In this document: piece by piece, positions 18,437 to 26,553 of the stretch
How positions within the stretch are numbered: position 1 is the first letter of the stretch
Layout: each line of letters begins with the position of its first letter
DNA from: G963422745 sp963422745
GTDB taxonomy: Bacteria > Actinomycetota > Acidimicrobiia > Acidimicrobiales > Aldehydirespiratoraceae
Direction: 5' to 3'
Assembly (NCBI GenBank): GCA_963422745.1
Contig: OY730477.1
Location: forward strand, 2,480,001-2,544,000
Length of the DNA: 64,000 bases
The notes under the pieces: model-generated
Told to the model about the DNA's origin: nothing
Database searches by the model: none
Seen by the model: the letters and a program-made list of their open reading frames with translations, nothing else
Position numbers and translations under genes: made by a program

Positions 18437-19224
18437 CGCGGGCGACCACAGTGACCTCGGCCCAAGGCCACGGAAACACCTCGCGTCGCCTCGAGGTCCT
18501 CGGTCGTTCGCTCGACGAAGCTGCACAAGGTGTCGAGAATGTCGTCGAGTCAATCTTTCAAGCTCTCAACGAACTCGGGGCGCAGTTCGTACAAACCCGA
18601 ACAGACAACCTCCGCGCGGCCAACGGATTCACCTCAAACCATATGTGCCAGCTCCAACCAGCCATCTTCAATGTCCTCGACACCGTCCCAACCATGCACA
18701 GCGCAGGCTTCTTCGTGGCTGAAGGAATCCTCGACGACCAACCACGCAGCTTCGAGTGGTGGCAACGCACCGACACACAACGCCGCTACGAGCCCCTCCT
18801 GCTTGATGTCGAACCAACCAGCGTCGACTGCTACGACTACTATGAAATGGACTGGTTCCGGGCTGCCAGAACATCCGGCGTGCGCCACGTCACCAGCCCA
18901 CTCATCGACCTGCCATGCGCCACGATACTGGTCATGACCTTTGCAACCCCCGTCTTCGACAACCAAGACTTCCTCGGCATCGCTGGCGCCGACATCGCCG
19001 TGTCTCGGGTCGAAAGCCATCTCTTACGAGCTCTGTCAGCAGCAGACGCTCCTTGCCTTCTTACGAACACTGCACGCCGCGTCATCGCATCCAACTCCCC
19101 CACCTGGCGAGCTGGCGACCGCCTCAGCAAACACCCAAACGACGAACCACACAACTGGCTCGCACTACAACCCATCACACCCGATCTCGGGTGGATCCTC
19201 GCTGCACAAGATCGCAGCGTCTGA
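18433..19224 (+). CDS. Soluble Cache/PDC-like sensor protein co-transcribed with GntR
   Basis: 263 residues, no signal peptide and no membrane helix. A helical N-terminal part ('LDEAAQGVENVVESIFQALNELGAQFV') precedes a PDC/Cache-like fold with 'WWQRTDTQRRYEPLLLDVEPTSVDCYDYYEMDWFRAARTSG' and 'FLGIAGADIAVSRVE', patterns found in extracellular dCache sensors. Cache domains are normally periplasmic; a cytosolic stand-alone copy with its start inside the GntR stop suggests an intracellular ligand-binding partner of the regulator, or an enzyme-like derivative. Function is inferred from fold and position only. Confidence 0.6.
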   Translation: MTRATTVTSAQGHGNTSRRLEVLGRSLDEAAQGVENVVESIFQALNELGAQFVQTRTDNLRAANGFTSNHMCQLQPAIFNVLDTVPTMHSAGFFVAEGILDDQPRSFEWWQRTDTQRRYEPLLLDVEPTSVDCYDYYEMDWFRAARTSGVRHVTSPLIDLPCATILVMTFATPVFDNQDFLGIAGADIAVSRVESHLLRALSAADAPCLLTNTARRVIASNSPTWRAGDRLSKHPNDEPHNWLALQPITPDLGWILAAQDRSV

Positions 19225-19276
19225 AGCATCCTTCCGCCCAATCAGCCGACCCGGACCGGCGTACACCGTTGGCGCT

Positions 19277-19671
19277 AATGGGACGGCTTTCGTGGGACCG
19301 CTGAAACAGCCGACACGCTGCAGGCCACCCTCAACGCCTTCGCCGAGATCCAGCGCAGCCTTGCGTCCATCGACTTCCCTGCGATCCGGGCTGCCCCGCG
19401 CGCTGTGGAGCAAGCAGATGCCTTCAAGAAGATCATCGAGGCCCAAGAGTTGATTACGGCCAACTTCGCTCGATCGATCGACTTCTCCGGTATCTCTGCC
19501 GCCCATCAGGCAATCGTCGAAGCTGACGGGCCGGAGGCGCGCATCAGCATCCTCACCGATCGCCGTGACGACATTCTCGATGACTGCGAGAAGGCGCTGG
19601 CCCCTGTCGCGCACGAATGGGCGGTGGAGTGCCTCAACGCCATCGCCGCGATGCGCGCCAACCTCGAGTGA
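19277..19671 (+). pseudogene. 5'-truncated fragment of an unknown helical protein
   Basis: A frame open from 19277 to 19671 reads naturally ('TLQATLNAFAEIQRSLASIDF...DAFKKIIEAQELITANFARSIDFSGISAAHQ') and ends 'NAIAAMRANLE', but has no start except an internal GTG at 19405. Helical, acidic, likely cytosolic. It is immediately downstream of the Cache-like gene and convergent with Gabija; probably a leftover of a larger protein. Family not recognised. Confidence 0.4.
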
Positions 19672-19867
19672 CCGCCACAGTCGCCCCCAAGACGACCCAC
19701 GGGTCCACGTCATCAACGGCTCGGTCGTCATGTCACTTCTCCCGTGTCAGGTAGCGCTGGATCGGCGACACCCGGAACCATGAAGAAAAAGAACAACGAA
19801 ATCGCATATCCGTACGCGATGTTTTGTTGGTGCGCACAGGTCGGCGGGATAGTAGGACGTACGTCCG

Positions 19868-21724
19868 CTAGATGAGCTGCGCCTCGGCCAAAAAGCGCGA
19901 CGGCTCCTGCCGGTGCGTCCTGCGGTACCTGTCAGTGGTGGTCCGGGGCCAGGAGATGTGCAAGGAACGTGAGGCCCTCGTCATTGCGACGTAGAAGCTC
20001 CGTCGCTCCTCATTGATCTCTTCATCGCTTTTGGATCGGTAGTGCGGAATCATCCCATCGCGGGCGTCAACCAACGCCACAGCCTTGAACTCAAGGCCCT
20101 TCACTCGGTGGATCGTAAGCGCTCGAACCCCTGGATCCGTCGGGCGGGTCCTCTCAAGCTTCGAAACATGCTGTAGGAAGCCGCTGATGTTCCGAGTCTG
20201 CACCCGCGTGCCCGCGGCATACTCAGACCACGCGCGCTGAAGGAGTGGGAGGTCGAGATCCCACTCAGCGGTTTCGAAGCCAGCGGCCTTCTCAGAGAGT
20301 AGGACACCGAGGTCCTGGCCCTCGACCGCACTAGCTGCAATCTCCGTGATCACGCGGAACGGCTCGTACTCCTGAGTCTCGAGCCAATCGAAGATCTCTT
20401 CCTCAGCCTCTCCTCCGAGGGTCTCGCGAATCTCATCGCCTGCGCGGCGACGTGCCGGCCTATCGTCAACGTTGACCGCCAGAGCAAGAAGATCGACAAG
20501 GAGCCGCGCCTCCGGCGTCGCGAACAGAGCACCCGGTTCGGCCTGCAGGACACACTCGATGCCTCGACCGCGTAGCTCCTCCGCCATCTCCTGAACGACC
20601 CAACGCGTTCGGCCAATCACGCCGACCTGCTCCGGAGCCACAGACGGGTCCTCCCCCGGCGAGAGGACATCCACCGGCAGGCCATCTTCGAGAAGTCCGT
20701 CGACCCAGTCTGCGACAAGGACCGTCTCCTTCTCTCGGTCCTCTGCCTCAACGAATCTGATTTCCCCTGGTGGTGCATTCTCGGCCGAGAAGACCCGCCC
20801 CTTCGTCGCATCCAAATGAGCAGCGACAGCCTCCGCTGCGTCAATGATTGACGTGGCGCAGCGAAAGTTGTGAGGAAGGTGAAGCGGAGAGTGCTGAGCA
20901 TCTCCAACAAGGGCGCGCGCATTTGAGAACGCGCCTCCCGCGAACCCGTTGATCGACTGGCGATCATCCGCAACGACAAAGAGGTCGACAGTGGAACCGA
21001 TGAGGCCATCGAACAGGTCCACGTGTACAGGACTGAGATCCTGGCCTTCGTCTATCAACACATGCCGGTAGGTGGTGCGGAACTGCTTGACGATCCATGG
21101 GTCTTCGTCCATTGCCTGGATGAGCTTCGTGAGCATGCCCGGATAGTCGATCGCTCCGGCCTGCTCCAAGGCTTCCAGGTACGCCGCTTTCAGTTCCCTT
21201 AGTGGCACCCCGAAATAGCTCTCACCGACCTCTGGCATGGCGTCGCGGGGCCGATAGGTGCGGAGTCGATCGATGTCAGCGAGGATCGGGCGCAAAGCGC
21301 CCGCTAAGTCCTCTTCGATCGGGTGGGTCACCCCGATGCTTCGCAGGTACTCGCCCAGAAGCTCAGCCCGGTCAACGTCATCGCTATAGACGAGCGTCGA
21401 GGCATCGATCCCGACGCCCTGGCCATACCGGTGCAACCACTTGAGCGCGAAACCGTGAACCGTCTCAGCGTCGACGCGCCAGGCCTCATCGCCAACGGTC
21501 GCCTGGATTCTACGGCGAACTTCTTCGGCCGCGCGAACCGTGTAGGTCACTGCGAGAACGCGGAAGGACTCACCAGCGGACTCGGACAAGATTCTGATCA
21601 CTCGGCGAATCAGAACCTCGGTCTTGCCACTTCCGGCTGACGCAACGAGAAGAACCCGAGCTTGTTCTGCGCCCACAGCTTCTTGCTGCTCACTTGTCAG
21701 AAGAAGCGGATCAGCCACTGTCAT
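19868..21724 (-). CDS. gajB: GajB: UvrD/Rep-type helicase of Gabija
   Basis: A 618-residue superfamily-1 helicase-like protein. Motifs in order: 'LTSEQQEAVGAEQARVLLVASAGSGKTEV' (Q motif and Walker A), 'RVLAVTYTVRAAEEV', 'VLIDEGQDLSPVH' (motif II), 'FVVADDRQSING' (III), 'LPHNFRC' (IV), 'ALTIHRVKGLEFKAVALVDA' (V) and 'RRSFYVAMTRASRSLHI' (VI). In Gabija, GajB senses nucleotide depletion or DNA ends and activates GajA. I chose ATG 21724, which overlaps the GajA 3' end by 14 bases; a start at 21826 would only add read-through of gajA. The gene looks intact although gajA is not. Confidence 0.85.
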   Translation of the reverse strand: MTVADPLLLTSEQQEAVGAEQARVLLVASAGSGKTEVLIRRVIRILSESAGESFRVLAVTYTVRAAEEVRRRIQATVGDEAWRVDAETVHGFALKWLHRYGQGVGIDASTLVYSDDVDRAELLGEYLRSIGVTHPIEEDLAGALRPILADIDRLRTYRPRDAMPEVGESYFGVPLRELKAAYLEALEQAGAIDYPGMLTKLIQAMDEDPWIVKQFRTTYRHVLIDEGQDLSPVHVDLFDGLIGSTVDLFVVADDRQSINGFAGGAFSNARALVGDAQHSPLHLPHNFRCATSIIDAAEAVAAHLDATKGRVFSAENAPPGEIRFVEAEDREKETVLVADWVDGLLEDGLPVDVLSPGEDPSVAPEQVGVIGRTRWVVQEMAEELRGRGIECVLQAEPGALFATPEARLLVDLLALAVNVDDRPARRRAGDEIRETLGGEAEEEIFDWLETQEYEPFRVITEIAASAVEGQDLGVLLSEKAAGFETAEWDLDLPLLQRAWSEYAAGTRVQTRNISGFLQHVSKLERTRPTDPGVRALTIHRVKGLEFKAVALVDARDGMIPHYRSKSDEEINEERRSFYVAMTRASRSLHISWPRTTTDRYRRTHRQEPSRFLAEAQLI

Positions 21725-23031
21725 CACCGCCGTCAGTCGCGTCCGACAACAGATCGTTGATCCGTTCGCCGAGTTCTCGGACCGGGCCGGGCGCGGCTTT
21801 CCCGTTGGCAACAGCAAGCCGGGCAACTTCCTCGCAACTCCAGGGCTTAGTGGATGCCAGGAAGTCGAGGGCAGTCATATCGCCTGGGATGTTCACTTCT
21901 TGACCAAGTGCAACGGCTTCGATCTCATCGTCGTAACCAGCGTCGACGAGCATCTGCTCGATCTGCTTGTCGCCACTCGACACGACCCACTTGGAGCCGA
22001 AGTCGAGCGGGTCGCCTGTCTCGGGGTCCTTCATCTGGGCCATCGCCTTCTGACCGGACGGATCGTTGTCAACGAACAGGAGGTGGGGAATCGAGAGGTC
22101 CCGGAGAGCGTCGGCGACCTTCGCCAGCTTCGGGTCGTCCATCGACTCGCAGTCGACGAAGGTCACACCCGCCGCCGAAGGGTCAACACCGATCACGGGT
22201 TCGACGAGCACGGGAAGCGCACACCGCTCGGTCTGACCATCCCCAAAGACAACGAGAGAGGAGAAGAAGATCTCGCCGAGAGGTCGCTCGACGAAGCGAC
22301 GAAACTGATAGCACGGGGCTCGCGGATCTCAGGCGTGCTGCCACCTCTCCAAGGGTCTGCTCCAGGCCACGCCTTCCATAAGGATGGGGCGATCCGTCCT
22401 CCAGGTCATCGTGATCTGGTATTCCAAGATTCGCGAGAACTCTCCCCCATCCGCTGCTCCGTCGTCCGAGGTCCTCCAGCAAGTCGCGCGACGCATCGAC
22501 CTGCTGGACCTCCACCAACTCAAGCACCCGTCTGGTCAGCGGTGGGGCTTCCACCGCGTCCCACACGCCCGCTGCATCCGGTTGGAGGAACTGGCGGGTG
22601 TCGCTCAACCACGCACCCTCCAGGCTGGGCTTTAGGGTGGTCCGAAATCCAACGACCTCCTCGGTTGTACCGGGCCGCCGCTGAACATTGGCCAACCGCT
22701 GACCGGTGACGGCCCCGAAAGAGTCACCGACCGCGGGTGACAAGTAGACATCGATGACGGCCTTGGGGACACGCGAACCGTCCTTGCCGATGCGCAGGTC
22801 ATCGGTGTTTGGTCGCCGAGCGCCGAAGGCAGACGCCAACGCCATCATGATCGAGGTTTTGCCTGCGTTGTTCTGCCCGACGAGGTAGGTGACATCCCGC
22901 TCGAAGTCGATCGTCAGATCCGTCAGGCATCGGAAACCCGAGACAGACATGCGTGAGACGACGGCCTCGGCAACCGGGACGGCGCTTGCCGTCGCTGCCT
23001 CCTCTCCGCTGTTCCCTGTCTCCTCGGTCAC
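21711..23031 (-). pseudogene. gajA: GajA (OLD-family ATPase/TOPRIM nuclease) with internal deletion and frameshift
   Basis: The N-terminal ~230 residues are a normal OLD ATPase half: 'MSVSGFRCLTDLTIDFERDVTYLVGQNNAGKTS' (Walker A). Past 'LEQTLGEVAARLRSASPVLS' the frame is wrong, and the adjacent frame continues 'QFRRFVERPLGEIFFSSLVVFGDGQTERCALPVLVEPV' into the TOPRIM domain ('VTFVDCESMDDPKLAKVADAL', 'LLFVDNDPSG'), to 21711. About 200 residues with the ABC signature and Walker B are absent, and the TOPRIM catalytic Glu of EGxTE is Asp here. Total coding is ~440 residues against ~580 in GajA. The nuclease is therefore predicted dead. Confidence 0.78.
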
Positions 23032-23400
23032 CCATCAAGTGTGGCGCCTAGCGACCGCCCTCGTCGGGATGAATGGTGGCGCGCCACATGCCGTGCCCAC
23101 CTGATCGTCCCCGAGATGCTTCCCCGGGGGCACGCATATCGCTCACGCCTCCCGCATCGCTGACCCGTCGGGGATCGGGACCTCGGCGTGGCTTCGCCTC
23201 CGCGGGACAGCTCGTTCGAAGCACACAGATTTGCGCGAAGCACACAGATTTGCGGTCGTCGACGTGCCTGTCCGCGCCGCCCTCGAAGCAGGTACCGGCA
23301 GGCCCTCGAAGCAGGCACCGACGCAGTCATCGTCGGCGAGTGGATCGAAGAAGTGAAGCGCGCCCGGAAGGCCGCACAGGTTGCGCTCCCGCTCCGACGC
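23032..23400. other. Spacer with short tandem duplications and a possible recombinase tail
   Basis: A perfect 19-bp tandem repeat (CGAAGCACACAGATTTGCG at 23217-23235 and 23236-23254) is followed by a near-perfect ~21-bp duplication around 'GCCCTCGAAGCAGG' (about 23279-23320). The plus frame after it, 'ALEAGTDAVIVGEWIEEVKRARKAAQ', resembles the extreme C-terminus of large serine recombinases, but it is too short to be sure. No intact gene. Confidence 0.35.
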
Positions 23401-23415
23401 TTGACATGCATCCAG

Positions 23416-23444
23416 TAGACATCTGCTGAGTGGATGTCTAAACT
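23416..23444 (+). promoter_or_regulatory. Operator and -10 box of the antitoxin/PIN pair
   Basis: Perfect 8-bp inverted repeat TAGACATC (23416-23423) / GATGTCTA (23433-23440), 9-base spacer. It overlaps a -10-like TAAACT (23439-23444) placed 6 bases before the TTG at 23451. The arrangement suits autorepression by the antitoxin. Confidence 0.5.
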
Positions 23445-23450
23445 GATCAC

Positions 23451-23990
23451 TTGACGCCAACAACAGCCACTACCCACGACATTCGTCAGGACGACTTCCT
23501 TGACGATCCGCACGCGTCGAAGTACCGCGATGAGTTGGCGCGACGCCCCGAGGCGTTCGTTCGGTTGTTCGCGCTGCTCAACGACCCTGCGAACGAGCAG
23601 CGCCTGACCGACGCCGAAATGCACAGGCTCCCGGCGCTCTGCGGCGTCGTCCGGTTCATCGAATCCGATCCAACCATCAAAGCCGTGCTGTCCGAAGACA
23701 GCGCCGGCTATCGCTTCCGCCAGACCGTCGGCGTCGCACTGAAGCTCAAGATGGCCAAGCTCGGCTGGCGAACCACCGGCAGGAAGGGAAGTGTCAAGGG
23801 CGCCAAGTACTTCACCAAGGCCGAACGCTACGTCGCCGACCCCTCCACTCTCGACGATCCAGCATCCAGGGCTCTCGCTGCCCTCGACGCAGTGACAGCG
23901 ATCGGCGACGACGACGAGCGAGAAGCGACCGGACGCGAACTCATGGACGCGCTTGGCGCGACCCGCCGGGCCGAGGGACGCCCCTTCTGA
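23451..23990 (+). CDS. Putative antitoxin paired with a PIN-domain toxin
   Basis: A 179-residue charged, helical protein of no family I can name. The N-terminal half ('YRDELARRPEAFVRLFALLNDPANEQRLTDAEMHRLPALCGVVRFIESDP') and a basic middle ('KLKMAKLGWRTTGRKGSVKGAKYFTKAERY') could bind DNA. It ends one base before the PIN gene starts, and a palindromic operator covers its promoter, so an antitoxin/repressor role is likely. The only sensible start is TTG 23451. Lacks the usual short VapB architecture, being twice as long. Confidence 0.6.
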   Translation: MTPTTATTHDIRQDDFLDDPHASKYRDELARRPEAFVRLFALLNDPANEQRLTDAEMHRLPALCGVVRFIESDPTIKAVLSEDSAGYRFRQTVGVALKLKMAKLGWRTTGRKGSVKGAKYFTKAERYVADPSTLDDPASRALAALDAVTAIGDDDEREATGRELMDALGATRRAEGRPF

Positions 23991-23991
23991 G

Positions 23992-24441
23992 GTGTTGATC
24001 CTCCTCGACAGCGGACCACTCGGACTGCTCAGCAACCCAACGACAACCGGACCTGGCCAGCAGGCGCAGGACTGGGCACGTGATCGAATCGCCAGCGGCG
24101 ACCAGATCATCGTTCCCGAAATCGCCGACTACGAGGTACGACGCGAACTCATACGCGCGGACAAGACCAAAGGCATCGCCCGCCTCAACGAGCTCTGCGC
24201 AGCACTCGGCTACCACCCGATGTCCACGCCCATCATGCGCGACGCCGCACACCTCTGGGCCCAAGCCCGAAACGACGGCTACCCCACCGCCCACCACGCC
24301 CCCCTCGACGGCGACGTCCTTCTTGCGGCCCAGGCCCGCAATCTGCACTCCACGACGCCCGACAAACGCGTCGTCGTAGCGACAACGAACGTCGCGCACC
24401 TCGAGCGCTACGTCGAGGCCTCGCTCTGGACTGAGTTGTAG
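23992..24441 (+). CDS. PIN-domain ribonuclease toxin (VapC-like)
   Basis: 149 residues from GTG 23992. PIN-domain acidic residues are visible: 'LILLDSGPLGLLSNP' (first Asp), 'VPEIADYEVRRELIRADK' (Glu), 'DGDVLLAAQARNL' (third acidic pair) and 'VVVATTNVAHLERY' (the VAT-N-V-xH end). Such enzymes cleave tRNA or other RNA with Mg2+. It follows its putative antitoxin with one base between stop and start. Intact. An 11-C homopolymer follows at 24445-24455. Confidence 0.8.
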   Translation: MLILLDSGPLGLLSNPTTTGPGQQAQDWARDRIASGDQIIVPEIADYEVRRELIRADKTKGIARLNELCAALGYHPMSTPIMRDAAHLWAQARNDGYPTAHHAPLDGDVLLAAQARNLHSTTPDKRVVVATTNVAHLERYVEASLWTEL

Positions 24442-24831
24442 GCGCCCCCCCCCCCACGCGCCCCTTCGCGCGGTAAGACGAGATCCAGCGGGCGTCCTGC
24501 CACGATGGGCAATTCCTCGACCGGATACCACCGACATCAGCCCACGATCCGCCTGAGACGCGACCTTCACCGTGGTTCGAACCAGCCGATGCGACAGCCT
24601 CATCCACGAATACCGAAACGCCGCCTGACCAGCCACGACCGGACCTTCGGGCAGCATTGGCGTCTTGTACCCGACCACACCACGAGAGCGACTGAGGTGA
24701 TGTTCAGAATGCCTCCTGACCTACGACGACGGAGTTTCCGGGCACCACAGGCCCCCGGACCGCGGCCACGACGTTTCAACTGGGACGTGGGCAAGCTCTG
24801 CCGGCCGGAGACACAGATTGCGGGCTGCGTC
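24442..24831. other. No supportable gene
   Basis: Begins with an 11-base poly-C tract. A minus frame around 24600-24680 ('EGPVVAGQAAFRYSWMRLSHRLVRTTVKVAS') reads somewhat like protein but has no recognisable domain or start. I see only remnant DNA between the PIN gene and an ABC fragment. Confidence 0.35.
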
Positions 24832-25422
24832 CTAGAGCGCAGACCCAGTCTCGGCGTCGAAATAATGAAGGCGTGCTGCGTCGATCCTTACCCGGACGGG
24901 GTCGCCAACCCGCACTTGAGATCTGGGGCTGAACCGCCCGACATAGCGGTAGCGCCCGTCCGTGTCCGGCGAAGCCTCGTGGGCATCGTCGCCTTCGAAT
25001 TCGGAGTCCATGATGGTGTAAGGCTCGACATCGAGCGTGAAGTGCACGATCAGCTCCGCCCCGAGTGCTTCGATGAGCACAACGGTGGACTCGACGATGT
25101 TGTTGTCCGGGCCAGATGTAGCCAGATCCGCGTCCTCGACGTCTTCGCGCCGCAAACCCACGACGATCTCGCGATTGACGTACTCAGCGAGTACCGGGCG
25201 ACGTGCGAGCGTTTGGGCTTTGAGGCGAAGGACTGTCGAGCCGAGCTGTACTTGGAGATCATCGCCTGATTGCATGATGCGTGAATGCACGAGATTCATC
25301 GACGGTGACCCAATGAATCCGGCAACGAAGACGTTGGCCGGGATGTCGTAGAGGTTCTGTGGAGTATCAACTTGTTGGAGTACCCCTCGTTTCAGGACCG
25401 CAACGCGGTCGCCCATCGTCAT
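24832..25422 (-). pseudogene. C-terminal fragment of a sugar ABC ATPase (MalK/UgpC type)
   Basis: The frame begins in mid-gene just after the H-loop ('[45 protein letters not shown]') and contains the full TOBE/MalK regulatory half ('[18 protein letters not shown]', '[17 protein letters not shown]'). The nucleotide-binding half (Walker A, signature, Walker B) is missing: at about 25422-25430 the sequence changes abruptly into an oppositely oriented AbiEii fragment. A paralogous, differently damaged ATPase lies at 27487-28028. Confidence 0.8.
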
Positions 25423-25424
25423 CG

Positions 25425-25811
25425 CTCATCGCCGAGCACGCCGAGAGCATCAGCCTGCCCGTGGACTCCATCGAGGCGGCTCCGGTCAGCTTCCTGGTTC
25501 TGGAACCGGGTCGCACCCTCGAGAAGCTCGTGCTCCTCCATCACGCCGCGTCCGAAGGTGACGATCAACGCCGCGCTACTACTGCGCGGCACTACTACGA
25601 CATCGACCGACTGTTACGAGACGACCGGGTAGTCGCGGCCCTTGGTGAGATCGGCGTCGACATCCTCGCTCGCGAAACCACTCAGCACTTGCGAGCCGCT
25701 GGCCTACCCACCGCTGACCGACCCGCAGGTGGCTTTTGTGTCGGAGGGGGGAATGCAACCCTTGACCCACGGTACCGGGGCGACTGGCTCGCGCTGAGGT
25801 CCGTGGCCTAG
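25425..25811 (+). pseudogene. C-terminal fragment of an AbiEii-like nucleotidyltransferase
   Basis: Reads 'PVSFLVLEPGRTLEKLVLLHHAASEG', then 'TARHYYDIDRLLRDDRVVAALGEIGVDILARE' and 'HLRAAGLPTADRPAGGF', the C-terminal motif region of AbiEii/AbiGii toxins. The catalytic GG...D-x-D part is absent. It abuts the truncated ABC ATPase fragment, so one rearrangement apparently removed the front of both genes. Confidence 0.65.
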
Positions 25812-25902
25812 CGACGGGCCGTCTGAGCTGTTTATGACACCGCAGCGGGCGAGTCGCCGGCGGCGCTACCGCTCGTCAGGCTCACACCGTCTGTGCGCTC
25901 GC

Positions 25903-25919
25903 TATACGACGTGTATACT
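25903..25919 (+). promoter_or_regulatory. Promoter/operator of the RHH-MazF pair
   Basis: TATAC (25903-25907) and GTATA (25913-25917) form a short inverted repeat. TATACT at 25914-25919 is a good -10 box exactly 7 bases before ATG 25927, indicating a leaderless transcript under antitoxin control. Confidence 0.5.
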
Positions 25920-25926
25920 GACGCGT

Positions 25927-26178
25927 ATGACAAGGCCCGTGCCGACTCGTTTCAGTGACGAAGAACTCGCCCTCATCGACAACCTCGTCGAACAGGGAGT
26001 CGGAGACAGCCGATCGGCAGTCATCCGCCAAGCCATCCACCAACTCGCCGACCTCGTGCGTCGAGCGCAAGTAGGCGCCGACATCGCAGCATCGTACCGC
26101 GAACGCCCACAGACACCGGAAGATGATGACCTCGCCATGGCCAACGCCATCGCCATGACCGAGGCCGAGCCTTGGTAG
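25927..26178 (+). CDS. Ribbon-helix-helix antitoxin of a MazF-type toxin
   Basis: 83 residues. 'VPTRFSDEELALIDNLVEQGVGDSRSAVIRQAIHQLADLV' is the ribbon-helix-helix domain; the acidic C-terminus ('ERPQTPEDDDLAMANAIAMTEAEPW') should wrap the toxin. The start at 25927 is fixed by the -10 box 7 bases upstream. Overlaps mazF by 7 bases. RHH antitoxins paired with MazF are the MazEF arrangement common in actinobacteria. Confidence 0.85.
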   Translation: MTRPVPTRFSDEELALIDNLVEQGVGDSRSAVIRQAIHQLADLVRRAQVGADIAASYRERPQTPEDDDLAMANAIAMTEAEPW

Positions 26179-26483
26179 CCCAAGCCGAGCTCTGGCTCAT
26201 GGAGACCCCGAACCGGAAGCGACGTCCCGTACTCATCGTGTCGCGCGATGAAGTCATCCCGGTGCTCAACAACATCATCGTCGCCCCCGTGACCAGCACC
26301 GTCCGAGCCATCCCCACCTGCGTCCCCGTCGGCGTCGACGAAGGCATCGACCACGACAGCGTCGCCACCTTCGACAACCTCGCCGCAGTGCCAAGATCCG
26401 TCCTCACAAGGAGGCTCGGCCAACTCGGTGTCGGCGGCCGTCAACAGATCTGCTCAGCCCTCGACGCCATGGCCAACTGCTGA
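26172..26483 (+). CDS. mazF: MazF-type endoribonuclease toxin
   Basis: 103 residues of the PemK/MazF fold: 'AELWLMETPNRKRRPVLIVSRDEVIPVLNNIIVAPVTSTVRAIPTCVPVG' shows the conserved RPV-LI-S beta-barrel start and the Thr in the VTST catalytic region. Then 'DSVATFDNLAAVPRSVL' with the DNL/I motif. It cuts single-stranded RNA at short sequences. Start is TTG 26172 inside the antitoxin gene. Intact, with a hairpin after the stop. Confidence 0.88.
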   Translation: MVAQAELWLMETPNRKRRPVLIVSRDEVIPVLNNIIVAPVTSTVRAIPTCVPVGVDEGIDHDSVATFDNLAAVPRSVLTRRLGQLGVGGRQQICSALDAMANC

Positions 26484-26490
26484 CCCGCCA

Positions 26491-26514
26491 ACGCCCAACC
26501 TCTTTGCTGGGCGT
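26491..26514. terminator. Bidirectional hairpin between mazF and the GH32/43-like gene
   Basis: ACGCCCA / TGGGCGT, 7-bp perfect stem with a 10-base loop, between two convergent genes. Confidence 0.5.
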
Positions 26515-26553
26515 CGCACCACGCCACAGCAGACGATCATGTCAGTCCGGTGC

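Noticed and set aside
23028..24110. A 360-residue minus-strand gene
   Set aside because: It is antisense to the antitoxin/PIN pair, which has an operator, tight spacing and PIN motifs; the minus frame has no recognisable domain.
24445..24455. 11-base poly-C tract as a phase-variation switch
   Set aside because: It lies just after the PIN stop codon in a gene-free stretch, not in a promoter or coding region that could be switched.
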